NCBI RefSeq assembly: GCF_000820185.1
Contig: NZ_CDCA01000010.1
Location: forward strand, 207,116 to 271,115
Reading direction: 5' to 3'
Origin: Aeromonas tecta
GTDB lineage: Bacteria > Pseudomonadota > Gammaproteobacteria > Enterobacterales > Aeromonadaceae
Length of the DNA stretch: 64,000 nt
Of this stretch, positions 54,667 through 63,882 are shown piece after piece. A model generated the notes under the pieces. The model saw nothing but the letters and a program-made list of their open reading frames with translations. It did not search any database and was not told the DNA's origin. The number at the start of each line of letters is the position of its first letter. Position 1 is the first letter of the stretch. Both the position numbers and the translations under genes were made by a program.

Positions 54667-56328
54667 TCAATAGGGCTCGCGCTGCGCCCTGCTCTCATCC
54701 GCCTCGGCCATGCCCTCAAGCCGGCTCAGATGCCGCAATCCTAACTGCTGCGCCAGGGGCTGCAACCAGGCATAGTGATCGGACGTTTCCGGCAACCAGT
54801 AACGAATGGGCCAACCGGCACGCAGCAATGCGGGGACCCGGCTGCCCAGCTCATGCAGTGCCAACAGGCAACCGCGCTGGCGAACCTTCTCCAGCAGGAG
54901 AGCGTCCCCGGTCAACGTCGGCAACGCCAGGATCAGCACTCCCGGCTGCAAGACAGGCAAATAAGCGAGCACATGGGCCAGCTGGGTCTGCTGATGCAGC
55001 ACCAGCAGCAAAGGGTACGTGCTCGTGCTATCCGCCAACAGCCGGGCGACCACCGGGCCCAGCACCCCGCGCTCCTGCATCCAGTCAACGCCGCAGTCCT
55101 GTTGGCCAACCCGCCAGCGCAGGCTGATGGCCAGCACCCTCTGCCCCTGCTCGTCTGTCAGCGCCTCCGACACCGTCTCCAGCGGGGATGGCGCCGCCCC
55201 CGTCAGCCACTCTCGCAACTGGTGCAACTGCCGCTGATCCATGTTCAGGGCCGCCTTCATCGCCAGCTGGAACCAGACCAGCGAGGTATCGCTGCGCTTG
55301 GCCTGATTGAGCGCCAGGATGGCCTGCTCCAGCAGCACGTTGGCATCCTCCGTTCCCTCTGCCTGCGCCACCCCGAAGCGGCAGGCCAGATCGAAGCTGC
55401 TCTCCCGGGTCACGAATTCAAACTGGAGCAAGGCCATCATCGCCACCACCTGCGGCTCAACCACCTGCGGCGAGCCTGCCAGCACCACCGCAAATTCATC
55501 TCCCCCCAGCCGGTAGGCCCGGCCGGGATGGGCTTGCCGCAGTTTGGCGGCGACCGTCTGCAGCAATCGATCACCGACCTGGTAGCCGAGCAGATCATTG
55601 ACTTGCTTGAAGCGTTTGAGATCCAGCACCACCAGTGCCTGGGCATGGCCCTCCCGCAGAGACTGCTTCAACTGCGCTTGCAAGGCACGCCTGTTACCCA
55701 GCCGGGTCATGGGATCGAGCAGGGAGAGACGGCGATTTTGCAGATTGACACGAATGAGGGCAAACACCAGGACACCGCCCGTTACGAGCAACACCAGCTG
55801 CCAGATCTGCAGCCAGAACAGGCTTTGGCGGATCTGGTTGACCGAGTCCTCCCGCTCCTGGCCGGAGAGGATCTGGTCCCCTATCCGCTCCACCTGGCGG
55901 GTCAGTTCGCTGATCCGGGCCTGCGTGCCATCCAGCGCGGCCCCCTCTTGCAGTGCACCGGCCTGCATCTGGGGCTCGAGCGACTTTATCTGTTCAAACA
56001 GCGAGGCCAGCACCTTGCCCAGCCCATGACGGCCACGGGCATCGGCGGTCTCGCTGCTGATGAGGAAGATATCCAGCCGGTTCCACAACAGATCGTAATC
56101 GAGGCTCAGGGTCTCCATGTCCAGCTGACCCGCCCGGTAGAGGCGCAAGTCATAGAGGAAACGCTGGGACTCCAGCATGGTCTGGCTGATATTCCAGTGA
56201 ATGTTGCGATAAAAGCTATCCACGAGCTGCTCGTGGCGATGCTGCAGATAGAGCCCCCACACCGATGAAAACAGAAACAGCAGCGAGATGGCAGCCAGCA
56301 GCAGGTTGTGGCGATGGCGACGGGTCAA
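54667..56328 (-). CDS. Membrane GGDEF diguanylate cyclase with a degenerate EAL-like C-terminus
   Basis: Would make cyclic di-GMP. Two spans (about residues 9-28 and 174-195) bracket a periplasmic helical sensor region. The GGDEF domain has the intact motif RLGGDEF (about 272), DLKRFKQVNDLLGY before it, and no RxxD inhibitory site. The last 165 residues (about 385-550) look EAL-like in segments but have no EAL motif or metal ligands. Start TTG 56328 overlaps the stop of the upstream gene and has GAGG 7 nt before it; GTG 56358 is an alternative without ribosome site. Confidence 0.85.
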   Translation of the reverse strand: MTRRHRHNLLLAAISLLFLFSSVWGLYLQHRHEQLVDSFYRNIHWNISQTMLESQRFLYDLRLYRAGQLDMETLSLDYDLLWNRLDIFLISSETADARGRHGLGKVLASLFEQIKSLEPQMQAGALQEGAALDGTQARISELTRQVERIGDQILSGQEREDSVNQIRQSLFWLQIWQLVLLVTGGVLVFALIRVNLQNRRLSLLDPMTRLGNRRALQAQLKQSLREGHAQALVVLDLKRFKQVNDLLGYQVGDRLLQTVAAKLRQAHPGRAYRLGGDEFAVVLAGSPQVVEPQVVAMMALLQFEFVTRESSFDLACRFGVAQAEGTEDANVLLEQAILALNQAKRSDTSLVWFQLAMKAALNMDQRQLHQLREWLTGAAPSPLETVSEALTDEQGQRVLAISLRWRVGQQDCGVDWMQERGVLGPVVARLLADSTSTYPLLLVLHQQTQLAHVLAYLPVLQPGVLILALPTLTGDALLLEKVRQRGCLLALHELGSRVPALLRAGWPIRYWLPETSDHYAWLQPLAQQLGLRHLSRLEGMAEADESRAQREPY

Positions 56329-56801
56329 GGGATGACCTCGATGCGCGTCACCTGCCACACCATGCTGTTGTGGATGGCGGGCACATTCAGTTCGGGATGA
56401 TCGGAGAGCGACACCAGCAACCAGAGCGGCCCCTTGTTGCGGCGAGTCAACGGCTGATCGTCCTGATAGTGCACCAGCGTCAACGGTGCCTGGGCAAACA
56501 GGGAGAGATCCACCCGCTGCTGATAGCCATTGAGGGCGAACACCTCGATCTCGCTGGCACTGGTCACGCCCTGCGCCGCCAGAAGGCCCGCCAGCGTCGG
56601 CCCGCGATAACGGTGCATGCCCTGGGTCCAGGGGGTTTGCGTCTTGAACTCAGCCTGTGGCAAGGCTGCTAGAGCCGCTTCGTCGAGATGGATCTCTCGC
56701 TTGTCTGGCAAGATCAGATGCAACAGGGCAGCAGATGCCTGCACCTGAGACGTGATCAACGTCAGTAGAATAAATGTGATCCAATGCTTCAAGATGATCA
56801 T
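56325..56801 (-). CDS. Periplasmic SUOX-fold (molybdopterin-binding-like) protein
   Basis: 158 residues with a signal peptide (HWITFILLTLITSQVQASA). The body is like the oxidoreductase molybdopterin-binding (sulfite-oxidase) fold: YRGPTLAGLLAAQGV, EVFALNGYQQRVDLSLFAQAP, NKGPLWLLVSLSD. The cysteine that binds molybdenum in true enzymes is absent, so it is probably a ligand-binding domain. It precedes and overlaps the GGDEF gene by 4 bp, suggesting it senses a signal for it. Confidence 0.75.
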   Translation of the reverse strand: MIILKHWITFILLTLITSQVQASAALLHLILPDKREIHLDEAALAALPQAEFKTQTPWTQGMHRYRGPTLAGLLAAQGVTSASEIEVFALNGYQQRVDLSLFAQAPLTLVHYQDDQPLTRRNKGPLWLLVSLSDHPELNVPAIHNSMVWQVTRIEVIP

Positions 56802-56886
56802 GATGAGCTACGCCAACTGCACCCTATTTTTATCGGTCAGTGTGGCGACTTCATGGAGCCATTGCAACTGCGCTGTTACACAATAG

Positions 56887-57660
56887 TTATGGGCCGCGCA
56901 TCTCCATCCAGTTGTGCCCAGGGGGGGATTTGGGTTGATGCACACCTAGCTCCTTCAGCAGCTCATCCACGAAGGTGGGCACCAGCACAGACGCCGGGCC
57001 GTAGCGCTTCTCATCAAACTGACTACCCACCTCACTGGGCTCCAGATTGAGCTCTACGGTATGAGCGCCATTGAGGCCGGCCTCATGGACAAAACCGGCC
57101 GCCGGATAGACGGCTCCCGAGGTGCCGATGGAGATGAACAGATCGCATTGGGCCAAAGCGCCATAGATCCTGTCCAGCCCGAGCGGCATCTCGCCAAACC
57201 AGACCACGTGGGGGCGCAGCGGCTGCGGCAGCTGGCAGCAGGAGCAGAGCTCTTCCTGATGCAACTCCCCACGCCATTCGATCACCTGACCCGACGCCGG
57301 GCAGCGCGCCTTGAGCAACTCCCCGTGCATGTGGATCAGGTTCTTGCTGCCCGCCTCGCTGTGCAGGTTGTCGATATTCTGGGTGACCAGGGTCACCCGA
57401 CCCGGCAGCAAACGCTCCAGTCTGGCCAGGGCATAGTGCGCAGGATTGGGGTGGATCTGGGGTTGCTGCAATTGATGGCGACGGGCGTTGTAGAAACGCT
57501 GCACCAGCTCGGGATCTCGCGCATAGCCTTCCGGCGTGGCGACGTCCTCAACCCTGTGCTCTTCCCACAGACCATCACTGGCACGAAAGGTCTTGATGCC
57601 GGACTCGGCTGAGATGCCGGCACCGGTGAGGATCACGATATGTTTGGCTGACTGCACCAT
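56887..57660 (-). CDS. cobB: NAD-dependent protein deacylase CobB (sirtuin)
   Basis: 257 residues from ATG 57660 with GGAGG upstream; the longer open frame is not protein-like. Removes acetyl and succinyl groups from lysines using [20 protein letters not shown] (about residues 9-25) binds [15 protein letters not shown] and the catalytic HMHGEL (His about 121) follow. Zinc cysteines CPASGQV and CSCCQLP match E. coli CobB, as do [12 protein letters not shown] and [14 protein letters not shown]. Next to a Pat-like acetyltransferase gene. Confidence 0.95.
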   Translation of the reverse strand: MVQSAKHIVILTGAGISAESGIKTFRASDGLWEEHRVEDVATPEGYARDPELVQRFYNARRHQLQQPQIHPNPAHYALARLERLLPGRVTLVTQNIDNLHSEAGSKNLIHMHGELLKARCPASGQVIEWRGELHQEELCSCCQLPQPLRPHVVWFGEMPLGLDRIYGALAQCDLFISIGTSGAVYPAAGFVHEAGLNGAHTVELNLEPSEVGSQFDEKRYGPASVLVPTFVDELLKELGVHQPKSPPGHNWMEMRGP

Positions 57661-57731
57661 GGTGGATTTCCTCCGACGAATTACCACTGACCTTACCACA
57701 GGGCGCCATCCCGGCACATTCGCCCTTGGTC

Positions 57732-58346
57732 TTATGAAACCTCCGGCGTCAGGTTGTCGAGTACGCTCAGGTCCAGCCTGACAAACACCATCTCCCGCCC
57801 CGTCACCAGGGTCAGCGGTAATCCCAACCCCTTGAGCAGGGCCAGCATGGGGCGATTCTGACTCAGCACCTCGGCCGTCCACTCCCGAGTTCCCTCCCCG
57901 TGGGCCAGCAGCGCCAGCGCCAGCAAGAGTCGCCGGCCGGCTCCGCGATGCTGGAAGTTATCCGCCACTATGCAGGAGAATTCGGCCCGCTCCGGGTGCA
58001 ACCGCCGCCTGATGGACTGGGCCATGGCCAGGGGAACACCGTTGCCATCGGTCAGCAGCAAACCAATCTGGGCCGCCCTGGGATAGTCGAGGAAGAAGGC
58101 AACCTGCTCGGCGGTAGGCGACTGCTTGGGGCGCATGAAACGCAGGTAGACACTCTGTTCACTGAGGGCGCCGTACGCGGCTACCAGTGGTTCGGGATCG
58201 CTCCCCGCCAGCTCTCTTAGCCAGCATTCTTGGCCCCCCACCACCATCATGATGGGCAAGGCGGCCCGGGTCATGGGATGGAGCCAGCCCGCCAGCCCCG
58301 TCCGCAGACGCGGCTCGTCGGCTGGCCAGCACAGGTAGCGGGTCAC
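57732..58346 (-). CDS. GNAT acetyltransferase, Pat-like single domain
   Basis: 204 residues. The pattern [50 protein letters not shown] and [18 protein letters not shown] follows the acetyltransferase domain of protein acetyltransferase Pat (YfiQ); Q/RxxGxG/A for acetyl-CoA is QHRGAG. The large ADP-forming ligase part of Pat is missing. ATG 58346 overlaps the response regulator stop; a start at MMVVGG about 33 codons later is possible. Lies between the kinase/regulator pair and cobB. Confidence 0.85.
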   Translation of the reverse strand: MTRYLCWPADEPRLRTGLAGWLHPMTRAALPIMMVVGGQECWLRELAGSDPEPLVAAYGALSEQSVYLRFMRPKQSPTAEQVAFFLDYPRAAQIGLLLTDGNGVPLAMAQSIRRRLHPERAEFSCIVADNFQHRGAGRRLLLALALLAHGEGTREWTAEVLSQNRPMLALLKGLGLPLTLVTGREMVFVRLDLSVLDNLTPEVS

Positions 58347-59599
58347 CAGTGCCCCGCGATGCCGCGATCCTGCCAGAGGCTGGCATCGAGCAGTTTGAAG
58401 GGATCGTCGAGATAGAGGGCAATGCCCTGCTCTCTGGCGCGCCCGATGAAACGAGCAAGCAGGGAGTCCACCGCCATCGCCTCCAGCTCCGGCAGCAGAT
58501 GTTGTCCCAGCAGCAGGTGCTGGAGCGGGAGTCGTTCCAGCTCATCGAACGGCAGGTGCTGGGCATTGTCGAGCAGCAACGCCAGGCGAGCGCCGGCCAG
58601 GCTCGCCTGCAACACCAGGGCGAAGCGATCCGCCTGGCTCAGCAGTCGATCCCGCCGGTGGATAACCAGGGTCAGCTCGCTTGCCTGTCGCCCGTGCTGA
58701 TCCAGCCAGGTCTTGAGTTGTTCCCAATGAGGAGGGAGCCCACTTAGCGCCAGCCAGATAGGCAAACCGGAGGAAGCCACGTCCGCCAGCAGGCCGAGTT
58801 GACCGCGCACCTCCCCCTGCCAGCTGCGAATGGTGCGTTTCAAGCCACTCAGTCTGCGCTGACGCTGGGGGCCCAGATAGAGGACCTTGAGCAGTCGCAA
58901 CAGATCGTCACTCTGCAGTGGCTTGGCCAGCGCTGCCAGCACATTGAAACCGGCATCGTGCAGCAGGCGGCGGGCCCCGTCGATCAGGGTCTGATCGTGG
59001 GCGGAGAGTAAGATGATGGGCAAACCACTGTGCTGATATTGGGGATGGCTCATCAGCAGGCTGATGGCATCCTGCTCCGCCAGGCTGAGATCGCAGATAA
59101 GCAACCCCACTTTGCCCTGCTCCAGGGCCTGCAAACAGGCCTCACCGTCCTGCACCCACAGGCAAGGCAGCCCCAGTTGCTGGATCTCTTGCTGGATGCT
59201 GGCGCCTTGAAAGGGGTGATCTTCGAGCAACAACACCTGCAGCTCCGCCAGCCAGTCGCGCCACTGTTGTACCCGCTCCTCCAGCGCCGCTCGCCAGTTG
59301 TCCGACAAGAGGTAGATCCCCCGCCCCGGCGTCATCAGCTGCGGCAGATAGGCCGCTCCCGTATGAGAGGCAGGATCGAACAGCGCGATGGCGCCGGCGG
59401 CGAACAATCCCTCCCACTGCCAGCCGGGATCGGGCTGGGTGCGATGCAAATTGGCGTAGTCCGGCACGCCTGCACTCTTGAGGGCCTGATGGGACGCGGC
59501 ATCCAGGGCATAGATGCTGACGGGATGAAACCCGGGCTCCAGACACACGTCCGATCCCAGCAGCGCCAATAACTCTTCATCTGTGATGATCATTCTCAT
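58343..59599 (-). CDS. Response regulator with receiver and EAL-like, motif-less output domain
   Basis: 418 residues. An N-terminal 115-residue part of unknown type precedes a receiver domain (about 118-240): acidic LLLEDHPF, phosphate-accepting aspartate in LLICDLSL (about 168), serine in ILLSAHD and lysine in LAKPLQ. The C-terminal 120 residues resemble the second half of an EAL domain in layout (LDNAQHLPFDELERLPLQHLLLGQHLL, IALYLDDPFKLLDAS) but the EAL and metal-binding residues are gone. Overlaps the kinase gene and the GNAT gene by 4 bp each. Recalls VieA/VieB or RocR systems. Confidence 0.82.
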   Translation of the reverse strand: MRMIITDEELLALLGSDVCLEPGFHPVSIYALDAASHQALKSAGVPDYANLHRTQPDPGWQWEGLFAAGAIALFDPASHTGAAYLPQLMTPGRGIYLLSDNWRAALEERVQQWRDWLAELQVLLLEDHPFQGASIQQEIQQLGLPCLWVQDGEACLQALEQGKVGLLICDLSLAEQDAISLLMSHPQYQHSGLPIILLSAHDQTLIDGARRLLHDAGFNVLAALAKPLQSDDLLRLLKVLYLGPQRQRRLSGLKRTIRSWQGEVRGQLGLLADVASSGLPIWLALSGLPPHWEQLKTWLDQHGRQASELTLVIHRRDRLLSQADRFALVLQASLAGARLALLLDNAQHLPFDELERLPLQHLLLGQHLLPELEAMAVDSLLARFIGRAREQGIALYLDDPFKLLDASLWQDRGIAGHW

Positions 59600-62500
59600 A
59601 CTCTCTTGCCCAGTTGCCGGCAGACCTCATCCACTGCCTGTGTCAGTGGTGCGATCAAGGGCTGTCCGGGAGCCCTCTGCCAGCGGTCGATTACCTGTAT
59701 TAGCGGGACGGCCCCCACCATTTTGGCGGCCCCCATCATCTTGTGTAAAGCCGTCTTGAGGGCCTCGTCATCCGCTTGTGTGACGCAGCGCGCAATGTCA
59801 GCCAGATCCTGGCGAGCCGAACTCATATAGAGGTTGATAAGCTCGGCACTCAGCGGCGCCAGCATCTGTTCGGACCAATCGGCGGCCTCCTCCTGCGCAA
59901 GCCCGGCGCTCTGCCCGGACAGGCTGCGCAGCAAGATGGCCAACTCTCTTAGCATCACCGGCTTGTCCAGATGGCCATGACAGCCACTGTCGGCCAGCCG
60001 CTCTGCCGCCTGCTCACTGAGATCGGCGGTGATCACATAGACTGGCAGATGACGCCAGCGCGTCGAGCCTCGCAATTGCTTGCACAGCTCGGCGCCATCC
60101 ATCACTGGCATCTGCAAGTCGGTCAGCACCAGATCGACTGACTCGCGGCCAAGAATATCCAGTGCCAGCCGGCCGTTGGCGGCGCTCAATACCTGGGCTC
60201 CCAGCTGGCTGAGCTGCATGCTGATCAACACCCGGTTCACTTCGTGATCTTCGACCAGCAGCACCCGCATGCCGGCACCGGGCAGCGTAGAGACATCCTC
60301 GCTGCCCTGGGACAGCCTGGGCTGCAGCAAGCTGATCACCGAGCCCGGGATCCAGGGTTCACCCTGCCAGTACCAGTGGCGCAGTCCCCTCTCGTCCTGC
60401 TCGGCGCTCAGGCAAGGCGCATCCGCCTCCTCGCTCATGCCAAACTCGGCCAGCCAGCGGCGCATGTAGTCGAGTTCGACGCCTTCCAGCTGCAAGCTGA
60501 GTGCGCCGAACCTGGGTTGCCAGGGCGCCTTCTCCTGTAGGGCAGAGAGCGGCAGCGAGCAGATGAAACGACTGCCGCCCTCCACCCGCGCCTCGACCTG
60601 GATAGTCCCGCCCATCTGCTCCATCAGCTGACGGCAGATGGCCAGGCCCAATCCCGTGCCTTGCGCCCGGGTCTGACCCGGCTCCTCGCCCTGCTCGAAG
60701 GGCAGGAACAGCCGTGGCAGCAGCTCGGCACTGATGCCGGGCCCTTCGTCATCCACCCCGCAGACGACCCACTCACCCTGGCGCCACGCCCACAGTACCA
60801 CCTCGCCGGTCTGGCTGAATTTGATGGCATTGGAGAGCAGATTGTGCAACACCTGCTGCACCCTATGGGGATCCAGGTTGAGCAGGGCTGGCAGGCTGGG
60901 ATCGAGACGAAGGCGCAGCTGCAATCCCTTGGAGCGCGCCTTGGACCAGTGCACCGCCGCCACGTGTTCGCACAGCTCCACCAGATCGGTCGGCTGGGGC
61001 GAGAGCCGCAACTGGCGCGTCTCGTTGCGGCTGAAATCGAGCACGTCGTTGAGCAGCCCCAGCAGCTCGTTACCCGCCTGCCTGACATGGGTCAGCGCCG
61101 ATGTCTGCTCAGGTGAGAGCGAGGTCTGATCGAGCCACTCCAGCAACCCCAGAATGGCGTTCATGGGAGTGCGGATCTCGTGACTCACAGCCGCCAGGAA
61201 GCGCCCCTTGGCGAGCACCGCCTGCTGGGCCTGCTCATGGGAAAGCTGCAGCGCATGCTCCTGCTCAACCCGGTCGGTCACATCCTGCACCACCCCGTAG
61301 ATACGCCATCCCTTCTTCTGGCTGCGGCGACGCCCCCGCCCGGAGAACTGCAACCAGCGAGCCCCCTTGGTCGGATGGTGATAGCGCAGCAGATGGGAGA
61401 AGGGACGGCCCGCCTGCAACATGACCAGCATGGGGGCGCGCATCTCGCGCCTGTCCTGGCGCGCCATCCGGGTGAGGGCCTCGTTGGGGTTGAGGCGGAT
61501 CTGCTGGCTGGCCAGCCCCAGCAGCTCGAAGCTGCCACGACTGACGAACTCTACTTGCGAAACTGCACCTCCCTGCAGGCTGAACTGCAGCACCACGCCG
61601 GGCACCGTGTTGGTGAGGGCGCGCAGCCTGCGCTCCGCTTGGCGCAGCAAGCGGGTGCGCTCGCGCAGGGCGCTGATATCGGACAGGGCGATGAGATCGC
61701 CTGCCGGCGCCTGCAGACCGAGTTGCAGCGGGATCTGGGCATAGGAATAGACCTGCTCGCGCAAGCCAAGCTCGCCTTCCCCCCCTTGCAGTTGCGGCGC
61801 GGGCAGTTGCAAGTCCGCCCCATAGCGCGCCTCCAGCTGCTTGGCCCGTTTGTTGCGCTTGATGATCTCGCCCTTGTCGCTTCGCAAGAACACGGGTACC
61901 GGCAACGCCTGGAACAGGGATTCCCGGAACTTGCTCTCCAGCGCCAGCGCCTGCTCGGCCTTCTGTCGCTCGCGAGCCTCCAGGGCCAGCTGCTGGCGTG
62001 AGCGCCAGATCAGCCAGATGACGGCGGCGCTGATCATCAGCGCCAGCAAGACCGATGCCAACCAGAAGCCGTAGCTGACCCCCTCCTGCTGATTGAGGAT
62101 CAACCTATGCCAACGCTGGACCAGCTCATCCACCTGCCGATCGTTGATGGTCATCAGGCTCTGCTCCAGCACCCCGGCGAGCCTGGGCTGATCCGTCCGG
62201 ATGGCAAAACCCAGGCCGAAGGGCTGCGGCAACTCCTTGATCGCCAGATCGGTCAGCAGGTTGTTGCGCATGGGATATTGCAGCTGATAGAGCTCCGCCA
62301 GCATGGCATCGGCATCCCCCCCCTGCACCGCCTTGATCCCCTGCTGCAAGGTATCGACCCGCACCCACTCGTGTTGCCCCAGCCCGGCCAGCAGGCTCGG
62401 ATCGTAGAGGGTGGCGGGCACCACTATCTTGCCCTTCACCTCGTCAATCCGCTCATGGGCACCCAGCTTGCGACTGACCAGGGCATAGCGGCTCATGGCC

Positions 62501-63546
62501 ACTACCCGGGTGAAGTGAAACTCTTGGCCGAGGGTCGGGGACTCCTGCAGGCCGGCCATCATGACCGCCTCCCCGCTGCGCAGCTTGGCCAGCGCCTCTT
62601 CCTTGCTGGCCACCGGGATGAGCTCGAAATTGAGTCCGGTCTGGCGACTGACCCGCTGCAGCACATCACCGCTCCAGCCGGCGAGCCTTCCCTCCTGGTT
62701 GACGCCGCTATAGGGCATGAAACCCGGCGCCGCCACCAACTTGATGGTACGGGCGTTGCCAATGAGCCAGGCCTGCTCCTTGTCGGTGAAGTGCAGCGGG
62801 TTGATGTCCTGCTCGCTCTGGGGCAGATAACGGCCCAGATCCCGGTAGAGGCAGCCGGGCGGCAGGAAGCGGATCGCCGTGTCCACCAGTTGTTGTAACT
62901 CGGGACGGTCGCGCATCATCAGTCGATAACCCACCACCAGATCGTCGCTGCGCAGGCGGCGCAGACGTAGCCCTTCATCGGGATATTCCCGCATTAAATA
63001 GCGTAATTGCAGGTAATCTCCGAGGTAAGCACTGCCTTTTTCCGCAAACAGTGCCAGATACCAGTTGTCGGCGTCGGTCAGTTGCAGCTGGGTCGACTTG
63101 GGGTAGAGGCGCTTGAGCACCTCGCCCGCCTGCCAGATGGGCGACACCAGGAAGGCCGCGTGCTCGAGATCGCCCCGGTAGAGGATGGCAGATTCCGCCT
63201 CCAGCATGGTGCGGCTGAGCAGCATGCCGTTCTCGGGCTGCTGGGTCGGGCTGATGTGTGGAATGAGATCGCAACGCCCCTCCCGCAACCCCTGCTCCAC
63301 CGCAGGCCAGTTAGGCAGGGTCTTGAAATAGAGCGGCACCGGCAACTGGCGGGCCAACCGCGTCATCTGATCGATGAGCAGACCGCCCTTGCCTTCCAGA
63401 TAAGGAGGCCGCTGCAGGCTCGGATAGCAGAAGGTCAGCTGGGTCAGCGAATCGGCATACGCCTGGGTAGCAGGCGACAGGGGCAAGGCGGCGGCGCGCA
63501 GTGGCAACGCCAGCAATGCGCCGAGCAGGAGGAGTGTCTTGGTCAT
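59596..63546 (-). CDS. BvgS/EvgS-like hybrid sensor histidine kinase
   Basis: 1,316 residues from ATG 63546; the frame opens at 63567 inside the ihfA terminator. A signal peptide is followed by two solute-binding (SBP_bac_3) domains (about 30-260 and 260-500), one span (about 510-530), PAS-like regions (about 550-770), HisKA with SHEIRTPMN (about 790), HATPase with NLLSNAIKF, DEGPGI and GTGLGL, a receiver with VLLVEDHEVN and LVLTDLQMPVMDG (about 1095-1200), and an Hpt domain with LHKMMGAAK (about 1267). Periplasmic input and a phosphorelay match the BvgS class. Confidence 0.93.
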   Translation of the reverse strand: MTKTLLLLGALLALPLRAAALPLSPATQAYADSLTQLTFCYPSLQRPPYLEGKGGLLIDQMTRLARQLPVPLYFKTLPNWPAVEQGLREGRCDLIPHISPTQQPENGMLLSRTMLEAESAILYRGDLEHAAFLVSPIWQAGEVLKRLYPKSTQLQLTDADNWYLALFAEKGSAYLGDYLQLRYLMREYPDEGLRLRRLRSDDLVVGYRLMMRDRPELQQLVDTAIRFLPPGCLYRDLGRYLPQSEQDINPLHFTDKEQAWLIGNARTIKLVAAPGFMPYSGVNQEGRLAGWSGDVLQRVSRQTGLNFELIPVASKEEALAKLRSGEAVMMAGLQESPTLGQEFHFTRVVAMSRYALVSRKLGAHERIDEVKGKIVVPATLYDPSLLAGLGQHEWVRVDTLQQGIKAVQGGDADAMLAELYQLQYPMRNNLLTDLAIKELPQPFGLGFAIRTDQPRLAGVLEQSLMTINDRQVDELVQRWHRLILNQQEGVSYGFWLASVLLALMISAAVIWLIWRSRQQLALEARERQKAEQALALESKFRESLFQALPVPVFLRSDKGEIIKRNKRAKQLEARYGADLQLPAPQLQGGEGELGLREQVYSYAQIPLQLGLQAPAGDLIALSDISALRERTRLLRQAERRLRALTNTVPGVVLQFSLQGGAVSQVEFVSRGSFELLGLASQQIRLNPNEALTRMARQDRREMRAPMLVMLQAGRPFSHLLRYHHPTKGARWLQFSGRGRRRSQKKGWRIYGVVQDVTDRVEQEHALQLSHEQAQQAVLAKGRFLAAVSHEIRTPMNAILGLLEWLDQTSLSPEQTSALTHVRQAGNELLGLLNDVLDFSRNETRQLRLSPQPTDLVELCEHVAAVHWSKARSKGLQLRLRLDPSLPALLNLDPHRVQQVLHNLLSNAIKFSQTGEVVLWAWRQGEWVVCGVDDEGPGISAELLPRLFLPFEQGEEPGQTRAQGTGLGLAICRQLMEQMGGTIQVEARVEGGSRFICSLPLSALQEKAPWQPRFGALSLQLEGVELDYMRRWLAEFGMSEEADAPCLSAEQDERGLRHWYWQGEPWIPGSVISLLQPRLSQGSEDVSTLPGAGMRVLLVEDHEVNRVLISMQLSQLGAQVLSAANGRLALDILGRESVDLVLTDLQMPVMDGAELCKQLRGSTRWRHLPVYVITADLSEQAAERLADSGCHGHLDKPVMLRELAILLRSLSGQSAGLAQEEAADWSEQMLAPLSAELINLYMSSARQDLADIARCVTQADDEALKTALHKMMGAAKMVGAVPLIQVIDRWQRAPGQPLIAPLTQAVDEVCRQLGKRV

Positions 63547-63554
63547 CGAAACGG

Positions 63555-63580
63555 AAAAGCCAGGCATCTGCCTGGCTTTT
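63555..63580 (-). terminator. ihfA terminator
   Basis: AAAAGCCAGGCA and TGCCTGGCTTTT form a 12-bp stem with a 2-nt loop and T-tail on the minus strand, immediately after ihfA. Confidence 0.93.
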
Positions 63581-63582
63581 TA

Positions 63583-63879
63583 TCACTCATTGGGTTCAAC
63601 ATTTTCTACCCTGGCCTTGAGCTTCTGACCAGGCCGGAAGGTCACCACCCGACGGGCGCTGATGGGAATGTCTTCGCCCGTCTTGGGGTTACGTCCGGGA
63701 CGCTGGTTCTTCTCACGAAGATCAAAATTACCGAAGCCTGAAATCTTGACTTGTTCGCCGCGTTCCAGCGCTTGTCGGATCTCCTCAAAGAAGGCTTCCA
63801 CCATATCTTTGGCTTCACGCTTGCTCATCCCGAGTTGGGTGAACAGGTGCTCTGCAATGTCGGCTTTGGTAAGCGCCAT
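63583..63879 (-). CDS. ihfA: Integration host factor alpha subunit
   Basis: 98 residues. Pairs with IhfB, binds specific DNA sites and bends them sharply. [41 protein letters not shown] and [31 protein letters not shown] match E. coli IhfA, including the proline (RNPKTGE) at the tip of the DNA-binding arm. Three bases separate it from the pheT stop, as in the conserved pheST-ihfA operon. Confidence 0.98.
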   Translation of the reverse strand: MALTKADIAEHLFTQLGMSKREAKDMVEAFFEEIRQALERGEQVKISGFGNFDLREKNQRPGRNPKTGEDIPISARRVVTFRPGQKLKARVENVEPNE

Positions 63880-63882
63880 AGA

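Noticed and set aside
57661-57882. Long N-terminal extension of CobB
   Set aside because: The extension is not protein-like, and ATG 57660 has GGAGG and matches the E. coli start.
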